A stretch of 24,434 bases of DNA from Proteobacteria bacterium UBA7821 (GCA_002480165.1 DLBP01000039.1:1447-25880); one strand, 5' to 3'. Positions 1 to 7,807 are shown, counted from the first letter of the stretch. Program-made: numbers and translations. Notes: generated by a model not told the origin, from the sequence alone.

Positions 1-913
1 CAACTTGTGTCCATGAAATTTTAGCATGATCCCCTGCACAGAGACCACGTTTTGTGACAAAGTTATAAATACCACCGACACCGTTCTCATCTCCGGGATA
101 CCAGTTCTGCACGGTTGAATACTTAACATTGGCTCGCTCGTGGGCGTAGATCTCAACAACGGCTGCGTGCAATTGATTCTCATCACGCATGGGTGCGGTA
201 CACCCTTCTAGGTAACTCACATGACTATCGGGCTCGGCAACGATCAGAGTGCGCTCAAACTGCCCGGTATTCAAGGCATTGATTCTAAAATAAGTCGACA
301 ACTCCATCGGACAACGAACGCCTCTGGGTATGTAGACAAACGAACCATCAGAGAACACAGCTGAATTCAGTGCCGCAAAAAAATTATCACGATATGGCAC
401 AACCTTACCGAGGTATTGCTCAATCAATTCTGGATGAGTTTGTACCGCATCAGAAAAAGAGCAAAAAACGACACCAGCCTCTTTCAGTTTGTCTTTAAAT
501 GTGGTGGCAACAGAAACGCTATCAAATACCGCATCGACAGCAACACCAGCCAATTTTTTTTGCTCAGTTAGCGGTATGCCCAATTTTTCATAGGTTCGTA
601 AAATCTCCGGATCAATCTCATCCAGGCTCTTTGGACCATCAGCATGTGATTTAGGTGCAGAGTAATAGCTAATTGCATTGTAATCAATTGGATCATAATG
701 CAAGTGGCCCCAATGAGGTTCTTTTAAAGTCAACCAGTGCCTGTAAGCCTTGAGCCGCCATTGGAGTAGAAAGTCAGGCTCATTTTTGATGGCCGACAAT
801 CTGCGGATCACATCTTCATTCAAGCCTGGCTCAAAGGATTCACTGTCGACAGCGGAAGTGAAACCAAACTGATAATTCTGTTCGACTCTTGACTCAATGT
901 GTGATTTAGACAT
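1..913 (-). CDS. sufB: Fe-S cluster assembly scaffold protein SufB (C-terminus beyond window)
   Basis: SufB is the core of the SufBCD scaffold, which builds Fe-S clusters on sulfur delivered by SufS/SufE and passes them to apoproteins in the cytoplasm. The reading frame runs from ATG at 913 to the window edge, giving about 304 codons of a family usually 470-490 residues long. Seen: an N-terminal stretch typical of SufB (FGFTSAVDSESFEPGLNE), a middle SFVYIPRGVRCPMELSTYFR block, and a late YSTVQNWYPGDENGVGG block followed by KRGLC, which holds the cysteine corresponding to the functionally important SufB Cys. No break is visible. The start is set by an AGGT ribosome site 10 bases upstream and by the match to SufB N-termini. 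The neighbour upstream is rsmI, not a SufR/IscR-type regulator. The rest of the suf operon should lie left of the window. Family assignment is very secure. Confidence 0.96.
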   Translation of the reverse strand, partial: MSKSHIESRVEQNYQFGFTSAVDSESFEPGLNEDVIRRLSAIKNEPDFLLQWRLKAYRHWLTLKEPHWGHLHYDPIDYNAISYYSAPKSHADGPKSLDEIDPEILRTYEKLGIPLTEQKKLAGVAVDAVFDSVSVATTFKDKLKEAGVVFCSFSDAVQTHPELIEQYLGKVVPYRDNFFAALNSAVFSDGSFVYIPRGVRCPMELSTYFRINALNTGQFERTLIVAEPDSHVSYLEGCTAPMRDENQLHAAVVEIYAHERANVKYSTVQNWYPGDENGVGGIYNFVTKRGLCAGDHAKISWTQV

Positions 914-939
914 GCAAATTTATACCTATATGAAATTGA

Positions 940-968
940 ATAATAACAAAAAAAAACCGTTCAAACAA
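940..968 (-). promoter_or_regulatory. Putative sigma-70 promoter of sufB
   Basis: On the minus strand a -35-like TTGTTT (968-963) and a -10-like TATTAT (945-940) are separated by exactly 17 bases, which include a run of nine T. It lies in the 57-base gap between the rsmI stop and the sufB start and would place transcription start about 20 bases before the ATG. I see no convincing IscR or Fur operator. The assignment rests on hexamer match and spacing only. Confidence 0.5.
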
Positions 969-970
969 CC

Positions 971-1825
971 TTATTCTACCACTTTTAAGCGCTGACCATA
1001 GGCATAAAATGAAGCACGTCGCTTATCAGTGATTTGAGCACACAGTTTAGCGGCATCACCAAGTTTGTGGTGTTTGAGCAAAATACTCATCAAACGCTCA
1101 TCTTGCTTAGTCAACCCAGACGCATCGGACTGCTCGACTGACAGGATAATCACGCACTCACCTTTGATACTGCTTAGATCCTGCTTAACCAGTAAACCCA
1201 GCTCTGTGGTTTGAATGCTTTCGTGGATTTTTGTAAGCTCTCTGGCAATACAAACGTGAGCATGCTCACCATAAATAGCCAAACAATCGCTGAGTGTATC
1301 AGGCAGCCGACGTGACGACTCATAAAAAACCAACGTCCTGATTCGCTCAACCCAGCGACTCAGCTGTTTTAATCGAAGTGATGATGTCCGTGGTAAAAAA
1401 CCAACAAAGACAAACTCAGTTGATGGCATGCCTGAAGTAGATAAGGCGGCTGTCAAAGCAGATGGACCTGGTATTGGTGATACTGGAATCGATCGCTCGT
1501 GACACGCTTTAACCAATAGATAGCCTGGATCAGATACCGCGGGGGTGCCTGCATCAGAAATCAAAGCAACAGACAGGGACTGCATCAGGTAACCCAGTGC
1601 GATATCAACTTGGGCGGATTCATTTCCTGCGTTCATTGACAACAAACGCTTTTTGATACCCAGATGACTCATCAGCCCGAGTGCCTTTGGTTTGTTTTCA
1701 CAAACAACACAATCAGCCAATGCAAGCGTCGTTCTGGCGCGCTCACTCAGGTCGGACAAGTGGCCGATTGGCGTGGCAACCACATACAAACAACCGCTAG
1801 CTAAATGTAATTTTTTACTTGGCAT
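971..1825 (-). CDS. rsmI: 16S rRNA (cytidine-1402 2'-O) methyltransferase RsmI, with atypical N-domain motif
   Basis: RsmI uses S-adenosylmethionine to 2'-O-methylate C1402 of 16S rRNA in the ribosomal P site. The 284-residue length matches the family. Seen: N-terminal YVVATPIGHLSDLSERA, SAM-site LISDAGTPAVSDPGYLLV, PIPGPSALTAALSTSGM, VGFLPR, FYESSRRLPDTL and ARELTKIHE, in the usual order for tetrapyrrole-methylase-fold enzymes. Odd: the near-universal AEDTR segment after the first helix reads CENKPKALGLM here, and the downstream HN motif (normally like HDHNE) reads MNAGNE. The rest of the protein is intact and there is no frameshift. The gene is divergent from lpoA with only 29 bases between start codons, an arrangement known from E. 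coli (yraL/yraM). The start ATG at 1825 has a poor ribosome site. Confidence 0.93.
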   Translation of the reverse strand: MPSKKLHLASGCLYVVATPIGHLSDLSERARTTLALADCVVCENKPKALGLMSHLGIKKRLLSMNAGNESAQVDIALGYLMQSLSVALISDAGTPAVSDPGYLLVKACHERSIPVSPIPGPSALTAALSTSGMPSTEFVFVGFLPRTSSLRLKQLSRWVERIRTLVFYESSRRLPDTLSDCLAIYGEHAHVCIARELTKIHESIQTTELGLLVKQDLSSIKGECVIILSVEQSDASGLTKQDERLMSILLKHHKLGDAAKLCAQITDKRRASFYAYGQRLKVVE

Positions 1826-1854
1826 TACTGGGCAGATCAGGCAAACTATCCTAC

Positions 1855-3549
1855 ATGAAAACGTTTTATTCTATCGCAATTTTTACAGTTTATCTAGCCT
1901 TATTGGGCTGTTCGACACAGCACCAGCTGCTAGACAATTACAGCAACAATTACGAGAGGCATCGCTTAGCCATCGACACACTCACTGACCGAACCACTTT
2001 AAGCCCAGTTGAACGTCTCGAGCTTGCAAAACACCTCGGTAAAAAAGCGCATGCAAAGACACTCAGATTACTACTATCAGGCCTATCACATGCCGACCTA
2101 GAGCGTAACGATCACCACCAACTACTCGACTTACTTGGCATCTATCTGCAAGTCTACCAAGAACACGACACCCAATTAATTAGCCAATCAATCCATGATA
2201 TGAAGCAGAAATATGGCCAATCTATTGGCACCCAGCTACAAACTCTCGAGCTTTCACTGGCGCATCACCACCACTTACTGACACAACACCGGCACCGCCT
2301 CGACCAACTGTTATCTCAAACAATACTGAGCCCAACCGATGTCTGGATTGCACTGCAGTCATCCAATCATCTAAACGAACAAGCACATCATTCTGATGAG
2401 CCATGGCTAGATTTCTCAAACATCATGCACAACACTCAACTACCCCATACACAATGGCTAGACAGTCTAAGTGCCTGGAAAATAAAACACCCCAACCACC
2501 CGGCCAATCATTTTTTACCACCAGATAACACATCACTACCGATTCGCCGAGTTGGTTTATTCCTACCTCAGACAGGCCGTCTATCTGAGCTATCCGAAGC
2601 CATTCAACAAGGTTTTTTGAGCGCTCATTTCCAAGCCAGCATTCCGCTAGAACAAATCAAAATCTACAATTCTGACCAGCAGTCCGCACAAGCGCTATAT
2701 CAGCAGGCGCAACAGGATCGAATGGATTTAATCATCGGTTTTTTTGACAAAGAGGAACCCATCAGTCACGTAACCAACGACTTAGGGATCCCCATTATCT
2801 TCCTTAACAACCAGCCCAATCAAAAAACCAATAGCAATCACTATGCCTTTGATCTATCCAAGACCAATGAGATAACGCAACTCATGGAGCTTGCAACAAA
2901 GCAAGGCTATAGTCGAGCGCTGATCATACATACCGATGAAGATTGGAGCCTGCAGGCAAAAGAACACATCATTGATCAGTGGCAGTCGATGCAGCTACAG
3001 ATCATTCATACCATCAAGCTACCAAAAACACTGTATCACTATGCCGAAATACTCGAGCAGTACCTTGACATTACCGGTGCAAAAAAGCGCGCACAAGTTG
3101 TCAAAGATCTGTTCAACACAACCCGAAAACCCATCATTGAACCCAGCTATGATTTTGACGCGGTTTTCCTTTTGACCAATAAAGAACAAACTCAATTAGT
3201 CAATCCATTGATCAGTCACCTACATGTTGACAATATTGCTGTATTCACCACATCGATGGTCAATCACTCTCATAACAAACAAAATGGCTCGGACCAGATG
3301 AACCACATTCAATTCATAGACAGTGCATACCACACGACACAGTCAGATAACAGCCCCCTAAATCGCCTAAAGACAATTGGTAAAGACCTCTACCTAGTCA
3401 GCGTTTTTTTCAACCGTCTAAGACACACACCTCATTTGTATTTCATGGCCGACTCTGGTCGTCTATCGATAGCGTCTAATCAAATCATCAACCAACTCGA
3501 TTATTTTCAATTTTCTGGCCAATCGATCGAGCCATTATTCATAGCATAA
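1855..3549 (+). CDS. lpoA: Outer-membrane lipoprotein LpoA/LppC family, penicillin-binding protein activator
   Basis: LpoA is an outer-membrane lipoprotein that reaches through the periplasm to stimulate the peptidoglycan synthase PBP1A. I chose ATG 1855 because it gives a clean lipoprotein signal (MKTFYSIAIFTVYLALLGC, lipobox ending at Cys19). The longer frame opening at 1819 adds 12 residues in front of it. The product is 564 residues, close to the roughly 575 of Haemophilus LpoA. The N-terminal half (about 25-220) is helical and TPR-like and very rich in His and Gln. From about residue 225 (LPIRRVGLFLPQTGRLSELSEAI, then DLIIGFFDKEEPISHV) it follows the substrate-binding-protein fold of the LppC family. 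Position next to divergent rsmI and upstream of a DolP-like gene supports the call. The yraN and diaA genes usually found between lpoA and dolP are absent. Confidence 0.9.
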   Translation: MKTFYSIAIFTVYLALLGCSTQHQLLDNYSNNYERHRLAIDTLTDRTTLSPVERLELAKHLGKKAHAKTLRLLLSGLSHADLERNDHHQLLDLLGIYLQVYQEHDTQLISQSIHDMKQKYGQSIGTQLQTLELSLAHHHHLLTQHRHRLDQLLSQTILSPTDVWIALQSSNHLNEQAHHSDEPWLDFSNIMHNTQLPHTQWLDSLSAWKIKHPNHPANHFLPPDNTSLPIRRVGLFLPQTGRLSELSEAIQQGFLSAHFQASIPLEQIKIYNSDQQSAQALYQQAQQDRMDLIIGFFDKEEPISHVTNDLGIPIIFLNNQPNQKTNSNHYAFDLSKTNEITQLMELATKQGYSRALIIHTDEDWSLQAKEHIIDQWQSMQLQIIHTIKLPKTLYHYAEILEQYLDITGAKKRAQVVKDLFNTTRKPIIEPSYDFDAVFLLTNKEQTQLVNPLISHLHVDNIAVFTTSMVNHSHNKQNGSDQMNHIQFIDSAYHTTQSDNSPLNRLKTIGKDLYLVSVFFNRLRHTPHLYFMADSGRLSIASNQIINQLDYFQFSGQSIEPLFIA

Positions 3550-3607
3550 ATCATTTGCATCAAACAGAAAAAAAGCTTAACCTAGTCACATGTTAACTAG
3601 TCTAAAT

Positions 3608-3614
3608 GAAGGTG
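3608..3614 (+). promoter_or_regulatory. Ribosome-binding site supporting a TTG start
   Basis: GAAGGTG lies six bases before TTG at 3621. It is the best Shine-Dalgarno match in the lpoA-dolP gap and decides the start of the small lipoprotein. A GTG at 3612 within it is the only other in-frame start and has no good site of its own. Confidence 0.5.
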
Positions 3615-3620
3615 ATAAAT

Positions 3621-3746
3621 TTGCAAAAATACCTAAACTTATTGTCATTGACCGCCGCTTTAATCTTGCTCAATTCATGCACCAGTATCGCTGCTGTCTC
3701 AGGCACCGCTATTGGCTACTGGCTTGGTCAGAACTACACATTTTGA
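3621..3746 (+). CDS. Small lipoprotein (41 aa), translationally coupled to the DolP-like gene
   Basis: A short frame from TTG 3621 to TGA 3744-3746 encodes 41 residues. The N-terminus has a Lys, a hydrophobic stretch (YLNLLSLTAALILL) and a lipobox LLNSC with Cys20. After cleavage the mature lipoprotein would be only about 22 residues, beginning CTSIAAVSGTAIGYWLGQ. That resembles the start of mature E. coli DolP (Ala/Val/Gly-rich right after the lipid-bearing Cys). The TGA overlaps the ATG of the following lipoprotein gene as TGATG, so the two are probably translationally coupled. It is too short for most gene finders. It could be an independent small lipoprotein, or an N-terminal piece left when an ancestral dolP was reorganised. 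I see no function beyond envelope location. Confidence 0.55.
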   Translation: MQKYLNLLSLTAALILLNSCTSIAAVSGTAIGYWLGQNYTF

Positions 3747-4303
3747 TGAAAAAAGTCTATCCCATTGTTTATCTAGCCGGCTGCTTGTGTCTGTCATCCT
3801 GCAGCTGGCAGGAACCCAATACGGAGCTATCCGAGCAACAGCTGCCTGGCGATTACCTCCAGCAATCGGCTAAGCTAAGAGAATTATACCGTTCATTATC
3901 AGCAGTTGACCGGCTCAAAAGCTGTCACATTGACATTGTGATTCTCAACCAAACGGCTCTCCTAGCAGGCCAAGCTCCAACAGAAGAACTCAGAAAGATT
4001 AGCGAATCAACCATCCGACAATCCCACCCCGAATTACACATTATCAATCGGATCAAACTGTCCAAGCGAATTTCACCTGACTGGCAAATGTACGATCATT
4101 GGCTAACAACCAAAGTCAGAGCCAAGATGTTGACAACACGAGCACTGCGTGACAGTAGAATCAAGATACTCACAGCAAATCGGGAAGTCTTTTTACTGGG
4201 GCGACTTAGTGAGCCAGAAGCTTTACTGGCAACAGACATCGCAAAACATACTGATGGCGTTGAGCAAGTGGTGACCTTTTTTGACATTGAGCCGTCAGAA
4301 TGA
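3746..4303 (+). CDS. dolP: DolP (YraP)-like outer-membrane lipoprotein with two BON domains
   Basis: DolP is an outer-membrane lipoprotein that supports envelope integrity and BAM-complex function. I chose ATG 3746 because it begins a lipoprotein signal, MKKVYPIVYLAGCLCLSSC, with lipobox LSSC and Cys19. A longer in-frame opening at 3590 has no signal and would cover the small lipoprotein frame. The product is 185 residues (E. coli DolP: 191). Two BON-like repeats are seen. The first is around residues 60-110 (IDIVILNQTALLAGQAP). The second is from about 120 (DHWLTTKVRAKMLT, then IKILTANREVFLLGRLSE and ATDIAKHTDGVEQVV), where the match to DolP is close. Its start overlaps the small lipoprotein stop and its stop overlaps yidD (ATGA), so the three are one translational unit. 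Confidence 0.88.
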   Translation: MKKVYPIVYLAGCLCLSSCSWQEPNTELSEQQLPGDYLQQSAKLRELYRSLSAVDRLKSCHIDIVILNQTALLAGQAPTEELRKISESTIRQSHPELHIINRIKLSKRISPDWQMYDHWLTTKVRAKMLTTRALRDSRIKILTANREVFLLGRLSEPEALLATDIAKHTDGVEQVVTFFDIEPSE

Positions 4304-4530
4304 TTGTGAAAACGGCTATTAAAGTACTGATAAGAGCTTACCAGACTTGTCTTAAGCCCTGCTTAAGACCCTGCTGTCGATTTAGTCCGTCTTGCTCTGA
4401 ATACGCGCTACAATGCATCGCCAAACACCGTTTGCCAAAAGCCATTTATTTAATCACCTGGCGACTCATGAGATGTCATCCACTCTCTAGTAATGCGTAT
4501 CAATACGACCCAGTACCAGAGTTGGACTAA
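4300..4530 (+). CDS. yidD: Membrane protein insertion efficiency factor YidD
   Basis: YidD is a small membrane-associated protein that helps YidC-dependent insertion of inner-membrane proteins. The 76-residue product has the family core: an amphipathic N-terminal helix (VKTAIKVLIRAYQTCLKP), CRFSPSCSEYA at 26-36, a helix, RCHP at 58-61, and a C-terminal YDPVP. The start overlaps the dolP-like stop by four bases. YidD is normally encoded between rnpA and yidC. Here it has moved to the end of an envelope lipoprotein operon. Its stop TAA (4528-4530) overlaps the TAG of the convergent acylase gene. Confidence 0.95.
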   Translation: MIVKTAIKVLIRAYQTCLKPCLRPCCRFSPSCSEYALQCIAKHRLPKAIYLITWRLMRCHPLSSNAYQYDPVPELD

Positions 4531-6884
4531 TCAATCTTTGGCAGAAGCTGGAGACGCTTACTGTTTGGGATCAAATGTGACTCAAACCACATTTTAATGT
4601 ATTCATTGTGTTTAATCTTAGTAAATAGATCATCGTAATGTTGGCTAAACACATTCCCTGACTGACCGACCGTTTGAACATATAAACTATCATTCCAGTT
4701 AGACAGGGAAATAATTTGACGGTAACTGGCATGACCACTTTGCACAAATGGTTTCGCATAGTTGTATGAACCAACGTTAACGGTATAAGGATCACCTGGA
4801 GAAGCCATCGTACGACTGAACATCTGCCGGAACCATGCCATTTGATCAAATGATGAATGGGCAAAGTGAAGTGTATGAATTTTACCCCACTGCCACATAT
4901 CCATATCATTACCGATGAGTGATTCAATTAGATCAATCGCTTCATCGAAGCTATTTTTAAGGAGCAATAGCGTATCTGGATTGGTAATCTTGCCAGTTTC
5001 ATCACTGGATGAGACGAAGAGCTCTAGAACACGTTCAACACAAAAGATCGGATAGCGGCTTGATAAATAGTCATCGACTATCTGTGAATCATCAATATCA
5101 GACAAAAGGTACAACTTAACAAGCTCTCTGTACCACATATTAAAGATCGTTGGAGCGACCTTATGAATACTCATCACTCCAGACCAGGGTAACAAATACT
5201 CGAGCGCTTGGCGCACATTCATCGAGCTCGGTGGCAACTGAACAAAATACGGAAGCAGCTTTTGGGCAACTAAACTGGTGTGATCTAGCTGCATCTTCTT
5301 AACATCACCCAAGCTGATTTTACGCCCATTATTAGTCATTGACAAAAACTGCTGAACAATCCTTTGATGACGGTAGTCAGGCGCCCACTCCTGACTGATA
5401 AAGTAAGGGTAATCCTGACTGACAACATGATTGTTTGCGGTTGCAATAAACCCATCATCTGGGTTATAGACACTGGGCAATTCCTCAAAGGGGATATAAC
5501 TCTGCCAATGTTTTTGTTTTGCACCATCGCTAGGCACCTGCCCTGTTCCTTGACTACGCACGGGTACTTTCCCGGCAAACTGATAGCCAATGTTACCATC
5601 GATATCGGCATAGACAAAATTCTGTGATGGTGAGACAAACAACGTGAGTGCTGCACGAAAGTCTTGCCAATTTTTGGCGGAATTAACACGAGCAAAAGCG
5701 GCTACTGTCGTGTCCGAACCATCCAATGCTGTCCAGCACAGTGTAACAGAGGTCTTGCCATTGGGATCAACCAAATCAGATACCACTGGCCCGTCCTTAG
5801 TGTAACGGCGGGTGTAGCGAATGGGCATTTCACCTCTGACCATGATAATCTCTTCGACTTGCTCAAAAGTCTCCCACACACCAGCACGCAAGTAGGTTTC
5901 GGGTACATCATCACCAACCGAATTGATCACCAAATCTTGGCAATCGGCATAAGTATTGGTAATCCCCCATGTAATGTGATCATTATGTCCGATAATAACT
6001 GCCGGCAAACCTGGTAAAGTAGCCCCAGCCAGAGACAAGTCCTTAGACTTGAGTGCCGCAAGGTACCAAACAGATGGAATGGTAGCGCCCAAATGTGGGT
6101 CACAAGCCAATATGGGTTTACCCGTCTTGGTATGCTGCCCAGAAATCACCCAGTTATTACTGCCCAAATCGGCTAAATCGTAGCCCAACTTGCTATTGAC
6201 GATTTTTAGCATATCCAAAAGCTTTTCAATAATTAATTGATTGTCTGATAGCTTGGCTATATCAAGCGAGGCCCCTTGGTCCTCAACACCCATTAATTGC
6301 TTCGTTTTTTCCTCGCCGACCGAACAAAGCATCTTAGCTCGCATCAATTCTGACTGCCAGTTTGCGCTGAGGGTCCAAGACATCATCTTGCTCCAAGCCA
6401 GCACATCTATTTTTCTCCAAATTTTGGGCTTCACCCCACAACAATAAAACTCGATGGGCAACCAATTCCCTTCATTAATCCAAGCATTGATACCCTGTGC
6501 GTATGCATCAATCATATCGAGATCATCTTTCGACAAATGACTAACCGATTGCCTCGACGACCCAACAAAATCTAACGTTCTAATTAGCTTATCGGTATCA
6601 AGCATGCCAGCGCCAAACACTTCGCTTAGCGCTCCGGTACAAACGCGCCGTTGCAGCTCTAACTGCCATATTCGATCTTGTGCATGTAGATAGCCAAGAG
6701 CAAAATACAAGTCATGGTTGTGATTTGCATGGATATGGGGGACACCATGGGCATCTCTGTGAATATCAACGCCCTCTTTGAGACCCGGGAGTTCTGAAAC
6801 GCCTCTTGTTTTAGCTAGGGATAGATACGTGTAGAGCCATATCAAAAAAAATATCAATGTAATGAATGTAAATACGACCGTCAT
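4527..6884 (-). CDS. Penicillin acylase family Ntn hydrolase, membrane-anchored
   Basis: Penicillin-amidase family enzymes are periplasmic N-terminal-nucleophile hydrolases that cleave amide bonds (penicillins, acyl-homoserine lactones, other acylated amines) after autocatalytic removal of a linker. The 785-residue length is typical. Seen: an N-terminal transmembrane or uncleaved signal segment (about residues 3-23), the alpha-chain pattern IHRDAHGVPHIHA and ALGYLHAQDRIWQLELQRR, and the processing/catalytic site LGSNNWVISG with nucleophile Ser242 after Gly241. Further on are the beta-chain PILACDPHLGATIPSVWY, the TANNHVV block with the expected oxyanion Asn, and the C-terminal VGQSGNVFSQHYDD. 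Catalytic residues look intact. The substrate cannot be read from sequence. The N-terminus suggests an inner-membrane-tethered enzyme facing the periplasm. The gene stands alone on its strand. Confidence 0.92.
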   Translation of the reverse strand: MTVVFTFITLIFFLIWLYTYLSLAKTRGVSELPGLKEGVDIHRDAHGVPHIHANHNHDLYFALGYLHAQDRIWQLELQRRVCTGALSEVFGAGMLDTDKLIRTLDFVGSSRQSVSHLSKDDLDMIDAYAQGINAWINEGNWLPIEFYCCGVKPKIWRKIDVLAWSKMMSWTLSANWQSELMRAKMLCSVGEEKTKQLMGVEDQGASLDIAKLSDNQLIIEKLLDMLKIVNSKLGYDLADLGSNNWVISGQHTKTGKPILACDPHLGATIPSVWYLAALKSKDLSLAGATLPGLPAVIIGHNDHITWGITNTYADCQDLVINSVGDDVPETYLRAGVWETFEQVEEIIMVRGEMPIRYTRRYTKDGPVVSDLVDPNGKTSVTLCWTALDGSDTTVAAFARVNSAKNWQDFRAALTLFVSPSQNFVYADIDGNIGYQFAGKVPVRSQGTGQVPSDGAKQKHWQSYIPFEELPSVYNPDDGFIATANNHVVSQDYPYFISQEWAPDYRHQRIVQQFLSMTNNGRKISLGDVKKMQLDHTSLVAQKLLPYFVQLPPSSMNVRQALEYLLPWSGVMSIHKVAPTIFNMWYRELVKLYLLSDIDDSQIVDDYLSSRYPIFCVERVLELFVSSSDETGKITNPDTLLLLKNSFDEAIDLIESLIGNDMDMWQWGKIHTLHFAHSSFDQMAWFRQMFSRTMASPGDPYTVNVGSYNYAKPFVQSGHASYRQIISLSNWNDSLYVQTVGQSGNVFSQHYDDLFTKIKHNEYIKMWFESHLIPNSKRLQLLPKID

Positions 6885-7061
6885 TGTTCAACCGATTACC
6901 AACCTAGGAAACATTGAGCTTCACAAACTATATCACAGTGAAAGCCTATCGATGATGATAATCTATATGAATCGTATTATCCAATGTTTCTTATTAAAAA
7001 GTGATGCCTCTATCACAATAATGACAAAAGACTCCTCACAGGACATGGCGCCCAGTACAAG

Positions 7062-7385
7062 CTATCGATAAGCCAGTAGACACAAAACCACAAGCAAAGC
7101 TGCCAATACCAGTCGAGGACCCAACCGAAAAAAATCCCAATCAATCGATGCTGAGCGCTTGGGTAGATCTTTTGTCATCCACTTAAAGCAAGCGACATTC
7201 ATCAAGACCAATAGCAGTAAGCACAGTGATGCCAGAACGCTTTGAAAGGAGGCAGTGATCACAACGGCCAGCAGAAAAGATAACCTGGGAGTAACACAGA
7301 TGATGCGTGCGACCACCGGATCTTCAATCAGATACTGTTTGCCAAACGGGGCCAAAGGCCTGAACCAATATTTATGACTAGACAT
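7062..7385 (-). CDS. Small membrane protein of unknown function
   Basis: I do not recognise this 107-residue protein. It opens with about 27 soluble, basic-aromatic residues. Hydrophobic segments follow at about 28-66 (probably two helices, LSFLLAVVITASF and VLASLCLLLLVLMNVACF), then a polar loop rich in Lys, Asp and Arg, and a last helix at about 88-105 (RLVLAALLVVLCLLAY). The start ATG at 7385 is only 18 bases from the tmRNA 3' end on the same strand, so it is probably made by read-through past ssrA. The downstream gene (acylase) is 177 bases away. It has normal composition for a membrane protein and no stop in frame, so I take it as real, but function is unknown. Confidence 0.6.
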   Translation of the reverse strand: MSSHKYWFRPLAPFGKQYLIEDPVVARIICVTPRLSFLLAVVITASFQSVLASLCLLLLVLMNVACFKWMTKDLPKRSASIDWDFFRLGPRLVLAALLVVLCLLAYR

Positions 7386-7403
7386 AAAACCTCTACTGTC
7401 ATC

Positions 7404-7763
7404 TGGAGGTGGCGGGAATTGAACCCGCGTCCGCTAACTCGCCACTGTCGGTACTACATGCTTATCTGACTATTTATTTAACCAACCAACCGCAAGCCAG
7501 CCTGCTTTTGATTGACGATTCCTGTTAAAATTTAGCTCACTAGCACCAGGAAAAGCCAATGGGCGGTCTTGTGAAAAATAACCATTTCTACCTGTCCTCA
7601 CAAGCACGGCCAAGCGAAATGGGCTCAGAAGCTGTTTAGGCTGCTAGAGCGAAAGGTGCAGGTTTTGCAACTATATTTAAAACGCAATGTATTTTACGAG
7701 GCAACTGCGATACTCGGCATGCACCTAGAGCTTTGTAATCATCGTCGAAACCAGATCACCCCC
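7404..7763 (-). ncRNA. ssrA: Transfer-messenger RNA (tmRNA), one-piece
   Basis: tmRNA rescues ribosomes stalled on broken mRNA and adds a degradation tag. On the minus strand the 5' end GGGGGTGATCTGGTTTCGACG and the 3' end (ACGCGGGTTCAATTCCCGC then CACCTCCA) form the tRNA-like half. GGGGGTG pairs with CACCTCC across the acceptor stem with one G-U. The T-arm GCGGGTTCAATTCCCGC is perfect and the conserved GCATGTAGTACCGA block precedes it. The tag frame starts at GCA 7668 after TAGTT and reads AKPAPFALAA, then TAA at 7638-7636. The tag keeps the C-terminal ALAA protease signal, but its first half differs from the usual gammaproteobacterial ANDENYALAA. The 3' terminal CCA is not encoded: the discriminator A is followed by GAT. 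Confidence 0.96.
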
Positions 7764-7776
7764 TATTTGCAAGATT

Positions 7777-7805
7777 ATCATAGCACAGCAAGCCTTTAAT
7801 AACAA
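7777..7805 (-). promoter_or_regulatory. Putative sigma-70 promoter of ssrA
   Basis: On the minus strand TTGTTA (7805-7800) and TATGAT (7782-7777) are separated by 17 bases. The -10 ends 13 bases before the mature tmRNA 5' end, leaving room for a short leader removed by RNase P. The -35 sits directly beyond the stop of the next gene upstream. Confidence 0.6.
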
Positions 7806-7807
7806 CT

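Noticed and set aside
3575..3603. Short dyad CTAGT-N9-ACTAG after lpoA.
   Set aside because: Five-base AT-rich arms with no T-tract; not a convincing terminator or operator.
3590..3745. An in-frame N-terminal extension of the DolP-like protein from ATG 3590.
   Set aside because: It would bury the lipoprotein signal inside the chain, and the same DNA encodes a better lipoprotein frame with its own ribosome site.
6862..7071. A 69-residue plus-strand frame in the gap upstream of the acylase gene.
   Set aside because: Overlaps the acylase start, lacks a ribosome site and has non-coding-like composition; the gap is more likely the acylase promoter region.
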